Assembly (NCBI RefSeq): GCF_023283535.1
Contig: NZ_JAKILT010000040.1
Location: 1-48,091 of the forward strand
Direction: 5' to 3'
Length of the DNA: 48,091 bases
DNA from: Shewanella sairae
GTDB taxonomy: Bacteria; Pseudomonadota; Gammaproteobacteria; Enterobacterales; Shewanellaceae
Shown: positions 22,629 to 32,382 of the stretch, piece after piece
Layout: each line of letters starts with the position of its first letter
Numbering within the stretch: the stretch's first letter is position 1
Program-made: the position numbers and the translations under genes
The notes under the pieces: model-generated
The model's input: the letters and a program-made list of their open reading frames with translations, nothing else
Told to the model about the DNA's origin: nothing
The model's database searches: none

Positions 22629-23090
22629 TTACAGTGATCTTTCCATAACCTGCACTTTAATACCGTGATAAGTGACCTGTTCTACAGGTTGCCAACCGAG
22701 GCGAGTATATAGACCGCCAGTAAAATCTTGGGTTTGTAAGTTAATACTGTTTACCCCGATCTCCTTGGCCTTATCTATAATAGCGTTTACTAAGTTATTG
22801 GCTATGCCTTTACCTCTATGCTGGGAGGCAACATAAACTCCACCAAGCCAATGCTCTCTCTCGGGGTAGATATCCATTTCATGGAAACGAAGTTGAGCTT
22901 CACCGAGTAGTTCATCGCCATCTTGGGCTAAGATAATTAAAGGAAGCTTGTCGTGGTTAAGGTAAGCCTTGAGCTTAAGTTGCAGCTCTTGAGTGCTACG
23001 ACCTTCACCAATAGAGCCCCATTCATCGTTATACCATTTAGCTATTTGAGGTATGGCTGAGTCATTGTCGGCAAGCAATACTAATTTCAT
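22629..23090 (-). CDS. GNAT-family N-acetyltransferase
   Basis: This 153-residue protein has the GNAT acetyl-CoA-binding motif (VASQHRGKGIANNLVNAII, about residues 88-106) after the beta-strand LGGVYV. The target (small molecule or protein) cannot be told from sequence. AGGA precedes its ATG. It runs leftward ahead of ybaK with a 58-bp gap. Confidence 0.9.
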   Translation of the reverse strand: MKLVLLADNDSAIPQIAKWYNDEWGSIGEGRSTQELQLKLKAYLNHDKLPLIILAQDGDELLGEAQLRFHEMDIYPEREHWLGGVYVASQHRGKGIANNLVNAIIDKAKEIGVNSINLQTQDFTGGLYTRLGWQPVEQVTYHGIKVQVMERSL

Positions 23091-23212
23091 CGCGCATCCT
23101 AAGGGAGAACAGATGACTTCAGGTTAATGCAGTTGTTGGAAATAGGCTAGCCGGTTTGGACTTTGAGTGACTTATGATTTCTCGTTTGAGGTAAACAGCT
23201 TGAATCGAAAAC

Positions 23213-23239
23213 AAAAAAGCCAGCTTACGCTGGCTTTTT
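23213..23239 (-). terminator. fadBA terminator
   Basis: AAAAAGCCAGC (23214-23224) pairs with GCTGGCTTTTT (23229-23239) with loop ttac. The minus-strand T-run follows the fadA stop codon by about 20 bp. Confidence 0.85.
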
Positions 23240-23259
23240 ATCTATTAGAGCTGAAGCTT

Positions 23260-24441
<1,182 letters not shown>

Positions 24442-26595
24442 TTAAGCCTGCTGGTAGTAGCTGCCATTATTGGCGGCAAGTTCGCGCATAGTGTCGGTCA
24501 CTTGGTATAGACCACCTAAGTGTGCGTATTTATCTGCTAGTACGACAAAGTTAGCTACACCCATAGTATCTAGGTAACGGAAGACACCGCCTCTAAATGG
24601 TGGGAAACCAAGGCCGTAAACTAGGCCCATATCCGCCTCAGCAGGCGAAGCGATAATTCCTTCTTCAAGACAGCGCACTGTCTCGATAATCATAGGGATC
24701 ATAGTGCGAGCGATGATCTCATCTGATTCAAATGCTTTTTGTTCACCAAACTCAGCTTGTAGTAATTCATAGCTGGTTGGGTCTAAATCTTTCTTTGGCT
24801 TACCGCGGCGGTCAACTGAGTATTGGTAGAAACCTTTACTGTTCTTTTGGCCAAATCGTTCTGCTTCAAACATCACATCAATAGCATCTTTACCTGATTT
24901 CCCCATACGGTCTGGGAAACCTTCGGCCATCACAGCTTGTGCGTGATGACCCGTATCTAGGCCAACAACGTCAAGTAAGTAAGCTGGGCCCATTGGCCAA
25001 CCAAATTGCTTTTCCATCACTTTATCGATAGCCGCAAAGTCAGCACCATCTGCTAGTAGACCACTAAAGCCTGCAAAATAAGGGAAGAGTACGCGGTTAA
25101 CAAAGAAACCTGGGCAGTCATTAACCACGATAGGGGTTTTACCCATCTTGCTGGCATAGGCTACAACGGAAGCAACAGTTTCCTCTGAGCTGTTTTCGCC
25201 ACGAATAACTTCGACTAATGGCATTTTGTGCACCGGATTGAAAAAGTGCATACCACAGAAGCGCTCAGGCTTTTTAAGGCTCTTAGCTAATAGGTTGATT
25301 GAAATCGTTGAAGTGTTAGAGGTGATAATGGCATCTTCACTAACATGCTGTTCAACTTCAGCCAGTACCATAGATTTAACTTTTGGATGCTCAACAACCG
25401 CCTCAACAATGACGTCAGCATCTTTAACCGGTGCATAGTCGAGTGCAGGGGTGATGTTATTCAATACAGCAGCCATTTTCGCAGGCGTTGAACGGCCACG
25501 CTTAACTTGCGCGGTAAGCAGTTTTGCTGCTTCACCCAAGCCTAAATCGAGTGCGGGTTGGGCGATATCCTTCATCACGATTGGTGTACCTTTACTGGCA
25601 CTTTGGTAGGCGATACCACCACCCATGATGCCTGCACCAAGTACCGCAGCTGAATCGACTTTCTTAGCCAGTTTGCCAGCTTTCTTAGCTTTACCTTTAA
25701 CGAGTTGGTCGTTTAAGAAAATACCAATCAGTGCTTGGGCAACTTCGGTTTTGGCTAGCTTTACAAACGCTTGATGTTCAATTTGTAAGGCTTCTGCTCG
25801 GCTACTTTGTGCTGCTTGCTCGACAACACTAATGACAGCCATTGGTGCAGGGTAATGTTTACCGGCAATTTTAAATACCATGCCTTTCGCTGTAGCAAAA
25901 GACATCATAGCTTCAAGTTTGGGCAAGGTTAGCGATGCTTGCTTTTTCGCGCGGCGAGATTGCCAATCTAGCTTTTCTGCTAGGGCGTCTTTAAGCATTT
26001 TTAATGCAGCGGCTTTTAACTGCTCTGGAGCGACAACGGCATCAATAGCGCCAACCTTTAGCGCGGCTTCTGGGCGTTGATCTTTACCTGAAGTAATCCA
26101 CTCAAGTGCGTTGTCGGCACCGATAACACGTGGTAAACGTACTGTGCCACCAAAGCCGGGGATAATACCTAATTTAGTTTCAGGAAGACCAATGCGAGCT
26201 GTGGTGTCTGCGATACGGAAGTCTGTTGCTAAGATGGTTTCACAACCGCCACCTAACGCAAAGCCGTTAATTGCTGAAAGAGTTGGGAAGGGTAAATCTT
26301 CTAACTTATTGAATACGTCGTTAGCTTGTTCAAGCCAAGAATGTAATACCGCATCTTCTTCTTTAAATAGTCCCAGAAACTCTGTGATGTCAGCACCAAC
26401 GATAAAAGCATCTTTAGCTGAGCTCAGCATCAATGCCTTGATGTTTGGATCTTGTTTGATGCTGTCGAGCGCAGCATTTAACGAATCGAGGGTTGCTCTA
26501 TCTAATTTGTTAACTGAACCTTGTGCTTTAAAGCATAGGTGAGCGATATTATCTTCGAGTAACTCAACCTCAATTGTAGGGCTTTGGTAGATCAT
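24442..26595 (-). CDS. fadB: Fatty-acid oxidation complex alpha subunit FadB
   Basis: FadB is bifunctional: enoyl-CoA hydratase/isomerase and 3-hydroxyacyl-CoA dehydrogenase. The N-terminal crotonase half shows [17 protein letters not shown] and [16 protein letters not shown] with the catalytic Glu residues. The C-terminal half has the NAD-binding [13 protein letters not shown] (about residue 320) and the catalytic His in [15 protein letters not shown]. At 717 residues the length is normal. It leads the fadBA operon. A 12-bp palindrome at 26748-26759 is a possible operator. Confidence 0.98.
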   Translation of the reverse strand: MIYQSPTIEVELLEDNIAHLCFKAQGSVNKLDRATLDSLNAALDSIKQDPNIKALMLSSAKDAFIVGADITEFLGLFKEEDAVLHSWLEQANDVFNKLEDLPFPTLSAINGFALGGGCETILATDFRIADTTARIGLPETKLGIIPGFGGTVRLPRVIGADNALEWITSGKDQRPEAALKVGAIDAVVAPEQLKAAALKMLKDALAEKLDWQSRRAKKQASLTLPKLEAMMSFATAKGMVFKIAGKHYPAPMAVISVVEQAAQSSRAEALQIEHQAFVKLAKTEVAQALIGIFLNDQLVKGKAKKAGKLAKKVDSAAVLGAGIMGGGIAYQSASKGTPIVMKDIAQPALDLGLGEAAKLLTAQVKRGRSTPAKMAAVLNNITPALDYAPVKDADVIVEAVVEHPKVKSMVLAEVEQHVSEDAIITSNTSTISINLLAKSLKKPERFCGMHFFNPVHKMPLVEVIRGENSSEETVASVVAYASKMGKTPIVVNDCPGFFVNRVLFPYFAGFSGLLADGADFAAIDKVMEKQFGWPMGPAYLLDVVGLDTGHHAQAVMAEGFPDRMGKSGKDAIDVMFEAERFGQKNSKGFYQYSVDRRGKPKKDLDPTSYELLQAEFGEQKAFESDEIIARTMIPMIIETVRCLEEGIIASPAEADMGLVYGLGFPPFRGGVFRYLDTMGVANFVVLADKYAHLGGLYQVTDTMRELAANNGSYYQQA

Positions 26596-26959
26596 TGCTT
26601 GCTTCCTTATAGCTTAAGTCCACTATCCAGATCGTTAATGATTTTATTATCTGAATGTAACTTTCTTTGTCACAGCAGCTTAGGCCATCATTTGACCAGT
26701 TGCCATCCAGTGTGCGATGAATCACATAAAATTACAACACCCAATTTAAACGATCGTTTGGTTTTTTGGTTCACCTAAATAATAGCTTTTAATAATCATG
26801 GTTTTATTGTTCTTTTGCAGGCTTTTAGATTTTAAGTTGGCGGCTGATTATTTGCCTGTAAATGCGAATAATGTGTTTGAAGAAAAATTTTAATTAACGA
26901 TGTGTTAGACTGAGCCGTCGTCGAAAATTTGGCTAAATAATAACAATAGGGTAACCCTC
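26596..26959. other. fadB-pepQ divergent intergenic region
   Basis: These 364 bp hold the divergent promoters of the leftward fadBA and rightward pepQ. AAACGATCGTTT at 26748-26759 is the only clear dyad. AGGG precedes the pepQ ATG. I see no RNA gene or small ORF. Confidence 0.6.
26748..26759. promoter_or_regulatory. Palindrome AAACGATCGTTT, candidate fatty-acid regulator site
   Basis: The dyad AAAC-N4-GTTT resembles the half-site arrangement described for PsrA-type TetR regulators of fatty-acid genes in Pseudomonas and Shewanella. It lies 153 bp upstream of fadB. The match is short and only suggestive. Confidence 0.35.
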
Positions 26960-28282
26960 ATGGAACAGTTAGCGCATCTCTATCATGACCATCTTCAAGT
27001 CTTAAATGGTCGTGTCGCCGAGATTATTTCTCGCGAAAATTTGTCGGGCTTAGTCATTCACTCAGGCCAAGCACACAGACAGTTTTTAGATGATCTAGAT
27101 TACCCTTTTAAAGTTAATCCACATTTTAAAGCCTGGTTACCGGTGACCGATAATCCTAACTCATGGTTGATCGTAAATGGCATAGATAAGCCAGTGTTAA
27201 TCTTTTATCGCCCTGTGGATTTTTGGCATAAAGTGGCTGCAGAGCCGACAGAATATTGGTCAGAGCACGTCGATATTAAGTTTTTGACCAAAGCCGATAA
27301 AGTTGCTGAGTATCTTCCTAAAGATATTGATAATTGGGCTTATATTGGTGAGCACTTAGATGTGGCTGATGTCTTGGGCTTTAAGGCGCGTAATCCAGAC
27401 GCAGTGTTAAGCTTCCTTAATTACCACCGTGCAACAAAGACTGACTATGAGTTGGTTTGTATGCGTCAATCCAACGCAATTGCTGTGACCGGGCATCAGG
27501 CGGCTAAAACAGCTTTCTATAATGGTGCGAGTGAGTTTGAGATCTTACAAGTTTACTTATCGGCGGTATCACAAGGTGAAAACCAAGTCCCTTACGGCAG
27601 CATTGTTGCGCTTAATGAAAACGCGGCGATTTTGCATTACACGGCACTCGAGCAAAAACCGCCAGCCCAGCGTCGTTCATTCTTAATTGACGCAGGTGCT
27701 AACTTTAACGGTTATGCATCTGATATCACCCGTAGCTATGCGTTCGAGAAGAATATTTTCGATGATTTGATTACTGCTATGGACAATTTACAGCTGCAGA
27801 TCATCAATATGATGAAGCCAGGTGTGAGCTATGTGCAATTGCACGTCGAAACTCATTATAAGTTAGCGCAGATCTTGTTGGATTTTGATATTGTCAGCGG
27901 CGATGTACAGGGGCTGGTCGAACAGGGCATAACTAGCGTGTTCTTCCCCCATGGCTTAGGTCATATGTTAGGTATTCAGGTGCACGACATGGGCGGTTTC
28001 CTTGGTGATGATAAGGGAACTCATATTGCGGCTCCTGATGCGCATCCGTTTTTACGTTGTACCCGAGAGTTAGATGTTAATCAGGTACTGACCATAGAGC
28101 CGGGCGTTTATATTATTGACTCGCTATTAGCGCAGCTAAAACAAGATAAGCGTCAGTCTCAAATTAATTGGAATACGGTAGATACCCTAAGGCCATTTGG
28201 TGGTATTCGTATTGAAGATAACGTGATTGTTCATGGCGAGAGTATTGAGAATATGACCCGAGATTTAGGGTTGAATCGCTAA
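26960..28282 (+). CDS. pepQ: Xaa-Pro dipeptidase (prolidase) PepQ
   Basis: PepQ cleaves Xaa-Pro dipeptides; the Alteromonas homologues are the OPAA enzymes that also hydrolyse organophosphates. The 440-residue protein has the creatinase-like N-domain and the pita-bread metallopeptidase domain. Its ligands appear in [16 protein letters not shown] (two Asp, about 245 and 256), [12 protein letters not shown] (His), TIEPGVY and RIEDN (Glu). AGGG precedes the ATG. The order pepQ-yigZ-trkH-hemG is the one found in E. coli. Confidence 0.96.
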   Translation: MEQLAHLYHDHLQVLNGRVAEIISRENLSGLVIHSGQAHRQFLDDLDYPFKVNPHFKAWLPVTDNPNSWLIVNGIDKPVLIFYRPVDFWHKVAAEPTEYWSEHVDIKFLTKADKVAEYLPKDIDNWAYIGEHLDVADVLGFKARNPDAVLSFLNYHRATKTDYELVCMRQSNAIAVTGHQAAKTAFYNGASEFEILQVYLSAVSQGENQVPYGSIVALNENAAILHYTALEQKPPAQRRSFLIDAGANFNGYASDITRSYAFEKNIFDDLITAMDNLQLQIINMMKPGVSYVQLHVETHYKLAQILLDFDIVSGDVQGLVEQGITSVFFPHGLGHMLGIQVHDMGGFLGDDKGTHIAAPDAHPFLRCTRELDVNQVLTIEPGVYIIDSLLAQLKQDKRQSQINWNTVDTLRPFGGIRIEDNVIVHGESIENMTRDLGLNR

Positions 28283-28337
28283 TGTTTTTCGCTAATTTGG
28301 CCGAGATAATCGCGAATAATCGATTGAGAGAACTATT

Positions 28338-28952
28338 TTGAGCGAGAGCTATCTCATTCCTGCCGCAGAGCTATTATTTGAAGAAGAGATAAAGCATAGT
28401 CGCTTTATCTCTTTTCTATTTCACTGCCAGTCTGCAGAAGAGTTGAAGTGTGTACTTACCAACCTAAAGGTTGGGTATCCGGGAGCAAACCATTATTGCT
28501 ACGCTTTTGTTGGTGGTGCACCAACGGATAACGTCAATATGGGCTCTAGTGATGACGGTGAACCTTCAGGTAGTGCTGGTCGGCCGATGTTAGCGGCGCT
28601 ACAGGGCGCTAATATTGGTGAAGTTGGCGCAGTTGTTATCCGCTATTTTGGCGGGACTAAACTGGGCGTGGGTGGATTGGTAAGAGCCTATAGTTCAGGG
28701 ATCAAACAAGCGATTCCTCAGCTGCAAACTCAACTTAAGCAGATCCGTTATCCAGCGACTCTAGTGTGTGATTATCATCAACTCAAAGATGTTGAGCATA
28801 TTTTTGCCCAATATGACGTGGTGATTGACGACAAACAGTTTAGCGACAATATAGTGATTCAATTTGCTATACCTAAAGCGTTTAAGGTGCAGCTAAACGT
28901 CGATCTAGCCACTATGAGTAAAGGCCAGTTGAAAGCCATATTTGCCGAGTAA
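28338..28952 (+). CDS. yigZ: IMPACT-family protein YigZ
   Basis: This 204-residue protein belongs to the UPF0029/IMPACT family, with unknown biochemical function. The core motif ANHYCYAFVGG followed by SDDGEPSGSAGRPML and IRYFGGTKLGVGGLVRAY is diagnostic. The start is TTG at 28338 with GAGAG upstream. It sits between pepQ and trkH as in enterics. Confidence 0.93.
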   Translation: MSESYLIPAAELLFEEEIKHSRFISFLFHCQSAEELKCVLTNLKVGYPGANHYCYAFVGGAPTDNVNMGSSDDGEPSGSAGRPMLAALQGANIGEVGAVVIRYFGGTKLGVGGLVRAYSSGIKQAIPQLQTQLKQIRYPATLVCDYHQLKDVEHIFAQYDVVIDDKQFSDNIVIQFAIPKAFKVQLNVDLATMSKGQLKAIFAE

Positions 28953-29087
28953 GTTAGCCAGTTTTATGTTTGCTGATTTATCGGTAATAAGTGTAACAAG
29001 CGCTTTGTATTGCAATTGCTGCGGTACAAGGTCATTAATTATGTGTACAAAAATGCGCTGTAGCATTAGCGCGAGTGATGGGAATCA

Positions 29088-30545
29088 ATGCAATATCGAA
29101 CAATTATAAGAATTACAGGCCTGCTGATGGGGCTGTTTTCTTTATCTTTACTCCCACCTGCCTTAGTAGCCGTTATTTATAAAGATGGTGGCGGCATGGC
29201 ATTTATTCAGGCGTTTGTATTGTGCCTGATTTTGGGTTTTAGCCTTTGGTATCCCAACCGTGCTCATCGTAAAGATCTGCGTACCCGCGAAGGCTTCTTG
29301 CTGGTGGTATTGTTCTGGGTGGTACTAGGCTCTATTGGTGCTGTGCCGTTTATTTTCTCCGGCCAACCCTCACTAAGTTTAACCGACAGCTTTTTTGAGT
29401 CGTTCTCTGCGCTGACCACCACCGGTGCCACGGTGATTGTCGGCCTCGATAGCCTACCCAAAGCGATTTTGTTCTATCGCCACTTGCTGCAATGGCTTGG
29501 TGGTATGGGGATTATTGTACTGGCGGTGGCTATTTTGCCTGTACTTGGCGTTGGGGGGATGCAGCTATATCGCGCTGAAATGCCGGGACCAGTTAAAGAC
29601 AGTAAGATGACCCCGAGGATTGCCGAAACCGCTAAGGCGCTTTGGTATATCTATTTAGCATTAACCGTCGCTTGCGCCTTTGCTTATTGGTTGGCGGGGA
29701 TGGATGTGTTTGATGCGATTTGTCACTCATTCTCAACCATTGCAATTGGTGGTTTCTCTACTCACGACGCCAGTATGGGCTACTTTGACAGCCCAACAAT
29801 CAACCTGATCTGTGTGGTGTTTCTGCTGATTGCAGCACTGAATTTTAGCTTACACTTTGCGGCTTTTTCTCGCCGCGGTATTAACCTTAGAGTCTACTTT
29901 AGAGACGCCGAGTTTAAAGTGCTCATTGCGATTCAATTGGTGCTAACTGCCATCTGTTTTGTCACCCTGTATGGCTCAGGCATTTATGACTCGGCAGAAG
30001 AAACTTTTGATTATGCGCTGTTCCAAGCTGTATCGATTTCCACTACAGCGGGTTTTGGTACCGAGAGTTTCCATGCATGGCCGCTGTTCTTACCTATCTT
30101 ACTAATTTTCTCTAGCTTTATTGGTGGCAGTGGTGGCTCAACAGCAGGCGGTATTAAAGTCATTCGCGTTATTTTACTTTTGCTACAAGGTTCTCGAGAG
30201 TTAAAACGCTTAGTACATCCACGTGGTATGTTCTCTATTCGTATTAGTGGTAACGCGCTGCCCGATAGGGTTATTGATGCGGTATGGGGCTTCTTCTCTG
30301 CTTACGCGTTAGTGTTTGTCGTGTGTATGCTTATTTTGATGGCGCAAGGGATGGATGCGATTACAGCCTTTAGTGCAACAGCAGCTTGTTTGAATAACTT
30401 AGGCCCAGGTTTAGGTGAGGTGGCGAGTAACTACGCCAGTATTGGCGATGGTGAAAAGTGGGTGCTATTGTTTGCCATGCTGTTTGGTCGTTTAGAAGTG
30501 TTTACGTTACTCATTTTGTTTACGCCGACCTTCTGGAAAAACTAA
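29088..30545 (+). CDS. trkH: Trk potassium uptake protein TrkH (copy 1)
   Basis: TrkH forms the K+ pore of the Trk system and needs TrkA on the cytoplasmic side. The 485-residue membrane protein has four pore-loop motifs with filter-like sequences (TTTGATV, TIAIGGFS, STTAGFG, NLGPGLG). GGGA precedes the ATG. It is followed 140 bp on by hemG, as in E. coli. A second TrkH is encoded at 32383-33825 in the opposite direction. Confidence 0.95.
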   Translation: MQYRTIIRITGLLMGLFSLSLLPPALVAVIYKDGGGMAFIQAFVLCLILGFSLWYPNRAHRKDLRTREGFLLVVLFWVVLGSIGAVPFIFSGQPSLSLTDSFFESFSALTTTGATVIVGLDSLPKAILFYRHLLQWLGGMGIIVLAVAILPVLGVGGMQLYRAEMPGPVKDSKMTPRIAETAKALWYIYLALTVACAFAYWLAGMDVFDAICHSFSTIAIGGFSTHDASMGYFDSPTINLICVVFLLIAALNFSLHFAAFSRRGINLRVYFRDAEFKVLIAIQLVLTAICFVTLYGSGIYDSAEETFDYALFQAVSISTTAGFGTESFHAWPLFLPILLIFSSFIGGSGGSTAGGIKVIRVILLLLQGSRELKRLVHPRGMFSIRISGNALPDRVIDAVWGFFSAYALVFVVCMLILMAQGMDAITAFSATAACLNNLGPGLGEVASNYASIGDGEKWVLLFAMLFGRLEVFTLLILFTPTFWKN

Positions 30546-30685
30546 ATTAGTGTAAAGATACTTACTTGTATACTTGGGCTAAGTTAGCGTTAATCATTCG
30601 CAAGTATATTGAATATAGATAGGCCAATAATTGTAAGTTGTGCCTAGTAAGACCTAAGTGATACTAGGAAAATAGTAGGACGTTA

Positions 30686-31213
30686 ATGAGCAATACACTA
30701 ATAATCTATTCGACGGTTGATGGCCAAACCAAAGCGATTTGCGAGCAAATCAAAAAAATTAACCAAGAGCAAAATGCCACGGTTTCTATGGTGTCTATTG
30801 ATGAGGCTGAAAAACTTGGCTTGGCACAATTTGATAAAATTTTAGTGGCGGCGAGTATTCGCTACGGTAAACATAGACCGGAACTTTATCAGTTTATTAA
30901 TCGTAACCACGCGGTACTTAATGCTAAGCAAAATGCATTTTTTACCGTTAACGTTGTGGCGCGTAAACCAGAGAAAAACACCCCAGAAACCAACCCCTAC
31001 ATGAAGAAGTTTTTGGCACTGTCATTATGGCAACCACAACAGTTAGCCGTGTTTGCAGGTAAGATTGATTACCCTAAATATCGCTTATTCGATAAAGTGA
31101 TGATTCGTTTTATTATGTGGATGACCAAGGGACCGACAGATACAACTGGTACCTTCGAGTTTACTGATTGGAATAAAGTGGATGAGTTTGCTCGCGCCTT
31201 TGCTGAGCGTTAA
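30686..31213 (+). CDS. hemG: Menaquinone-dependent protoporphyrinogen oxidase HemG (copy 1)
   Basis: HemG is a flavodoxin-like FMN enzyme that oxidises protoporphyrinogen IX in heme synthesis, using quinones. The 175-residue protein has the FMN loop LIIYSTVDGQTKAICEQI, the HemG insert VVARKPEKNTPETNPYM and the ending FTDWNKVDEFA. AGGA precedes the ATG. It has a paralogue at 31788-32327. Which copy is the main heme enzyme is not clear from sequence. Confidence 0.93.
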   Translation: MSNTLIIYSTVDGQTKAICEQIKKINQEQNATVSMVSIDEAEKLGLAQFDKILVAASIRYGKHRPELYQFINRNHAVLNAKQNAFFTVNVVARKPEKNTPETNPYMKKFLALSLWQPQQLAVFAGKIDYPKYRLFDKVMIRFIMWMTKGPTDTTGTFEFTDWNKVDEFARAFAER

Positions 31214-31230
31214 CCGTTCGTATTAATCAT

Positions 31231-31259
31231 AAAAAGCCTGCTTAATAGCAGGCTTTTTT
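31231..31259. terminator. Bidirectional terminator between hemG copy 1 and arsR
   Basis: AAAAAGCCTGC (31231-31241) pairs with GCAGGCTTTTT (31248-31258) with loop ttaata. A-run and T-run flank it, and it sits between convergent genes. Confidence 0.85.
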
Positions 31260-31278
31260 GTTTTAAAATTGGCAGTGC

Positions 31279-31587
31279 TTATTGAGCGCAATACTTACGA
31301 TGCAGTATTGAAATGACTTCAGTGACTTGTTCATTTTTCAGGGTGTAATAAACCACTTGAGAGCTTTTGCGAGTGGCGACCAAATCTTCTGAGCGTAGTA
31401 CAGCTAAGTGTTGCGAAAGTGCTGATTGACTTAGTGGCACTGTTTTATTGAGTTCGGTAACGCTGAGCTCTTTATCGAGTAATAAGCATAAGATCATTAG
31501 ACGATATGGGTTAGCAATTGCTTTTAGCCATTTAGCCGCACTTTCTGCATTAGTGACCATTGCACTGGCATCGATTTCTTGTTGCAT
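31279..31587 (-). CDS. ArsR-family winged-helix regulator, SqrR/BigR-like
   Basis: This 102-residue winged-helix repressor has the ArsR core ANPYRLMILCLLL, then the recognition helix SQSALSQHLAVLR. It lacks the ELCVCD metal motif of classic ArsR. Instead it has only two cysteines, at residues 34 and 100. From family knowledge, the persulfide sensors SqrR and BigR use two cysteines (41/107 and 42/108), also 66 apart. I therefore infer a reactive-sulfur or redox-sensing type. It diverges from hemG copy 2 and probably regulates itself and its neighbour. Confidence 0.85.
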   Translation of the reverse strand: MQQEIDASAMVTNAESAAKWLKAIANPYRLMILCLLLDKELSVTELNKTVPLSQSALSQHLAVLRSEDLVATRKSSQVVYYTLKNEQVTEVISILHRKYCAQ

Positions 31588-31611
31588 ACGCTAACTTACC
31601 CCATAGCCTTT

Positions 31612-31629
31612 AATTAGTTAATTCTAATT
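31612..31629. promoter_or_regulatory. Candidate ArsR operator
   Basis: An inverted repeat AATTAG-N6-CTAATT lies 25 bp upstream of the arsR start. AT-rich dyads in this position are usual for autoregulated ArsR-family genes. Confidence 0.4.
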
Positions 31630-31787
31630 GAGTCGTATTGATAAGACAATATACTTGTGGATGCTGCTTCTCACAATTTTTGATGTCGATAATATGAGCT
31701 ATACCTAATTTGTGATCCATTCTCCTGTAAAAACTACAATTTGCTGTAACAATGTCTTTAAACAACAAATTCTCTATTGGGATCAAG

Positions 31788-32327
31788 ATGAAATCTGTTC
31801 TGGTACTCTATTATTCTCGTGGTGGTCATACTGCCAGAATTAGCCGCGCTGTTGCCGACCACCTTCTAAGTATTGGTCACAAGTGCGATATGATGCATAT
31901 CAACGAAGCTAAAGCTGAAGGTATTGATTGGGCTAAATATGATGTTGTTGCTTTAGGTGCTTGCGTACTTTATGGCAGTTATCATAAGTCGGTATTTGAG
32001 TTTAGTGCCCAGTACCAAGCAGAGCTAAACAGCAAGGCTTCAAGCTTCTTTAGTGTCAACGTGGTTGCCCGTAACCCTGAAAAGCGCATTCCTGAAAATA
32101 ATAAATATCTGCAAAAGTTTATTGAGCTTTCAGCTTGGAAACCAAATGATGTTAAAGTGATTGCGGGTAAGGTGGATTACCCATCTTGGCGTTGGTACGA
32201 CAGAATGATGATCCAGTTGATTATGAAGATCACCGACGGCCCTACTGATCCTAAATCTGTGATTGATTACACTGATTGGGAGGATGTGAAAGTTTACGCA
32301 GAGCACCTGATTAGTTTAGCTAAGTAG
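31788..32327 (+). CDS. hemG: HemG-like flavodoxin-type protoporphyrinogen oxidase (copy 2)
   Basis: The sequence is a paralogue of the 175-residue HemG upstream. It shows the FMN loop VLYYSRGGHTARISRAVAD, the HemG insert VVARNPEKRIPENNKYLQKF and GPTDPKSVIDYTDWEDV. I start it at ATG 31788 (MKSVLVLYYSRGG, 179 residues, close to the 181 of E. coli HemG) rather than the in-frame ATG at 31752, which adds 12 unrelated residues. It diverges from the ArsR-family gene and ends at a terminator shared with trkH copy 2. Confidence 0.9.
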   Translation: MKSVLVLYYSRGGHTARISRAVADHLLSIGHKCDMMHINEAKAEGIDWAKYDVVALGACVLYGSYHKSVFEFSAQYQAELNSKASSFFSVNVVARNPEKRIPENNKYLQKFIELSAWKPNDVKVIAGKVDYPSWRWYDRMMIQLIMKITDGPTDPKSVIDYTDWEDVKVYAEHLISLAK

Positions 32328-32338
32328 GCGATTGACTC

Positions 32339-32365
32339 AAAAGCCGCACTTGATGCGGCTTTTTT
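32339..32365. terminator. Terminator between hemG copy 2 and trkH copy 2
   Basis: AAAAGCCGCA (32339-32348) pairs with TGCGGCTTTT (32354-32363) and is followed by more T residues. It serves mainly the rightward gene, and the A-run could also serve the leftward trkH. Confidence 0.8.
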
Positions 32366-32382
32366 GTAGCTGAAAAATAGGG

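Noticed and set aside
26111..26542. Open frame of 143 codons opposite fadB
   Set aside because: Antisense to a certain gene and without family resemblance.
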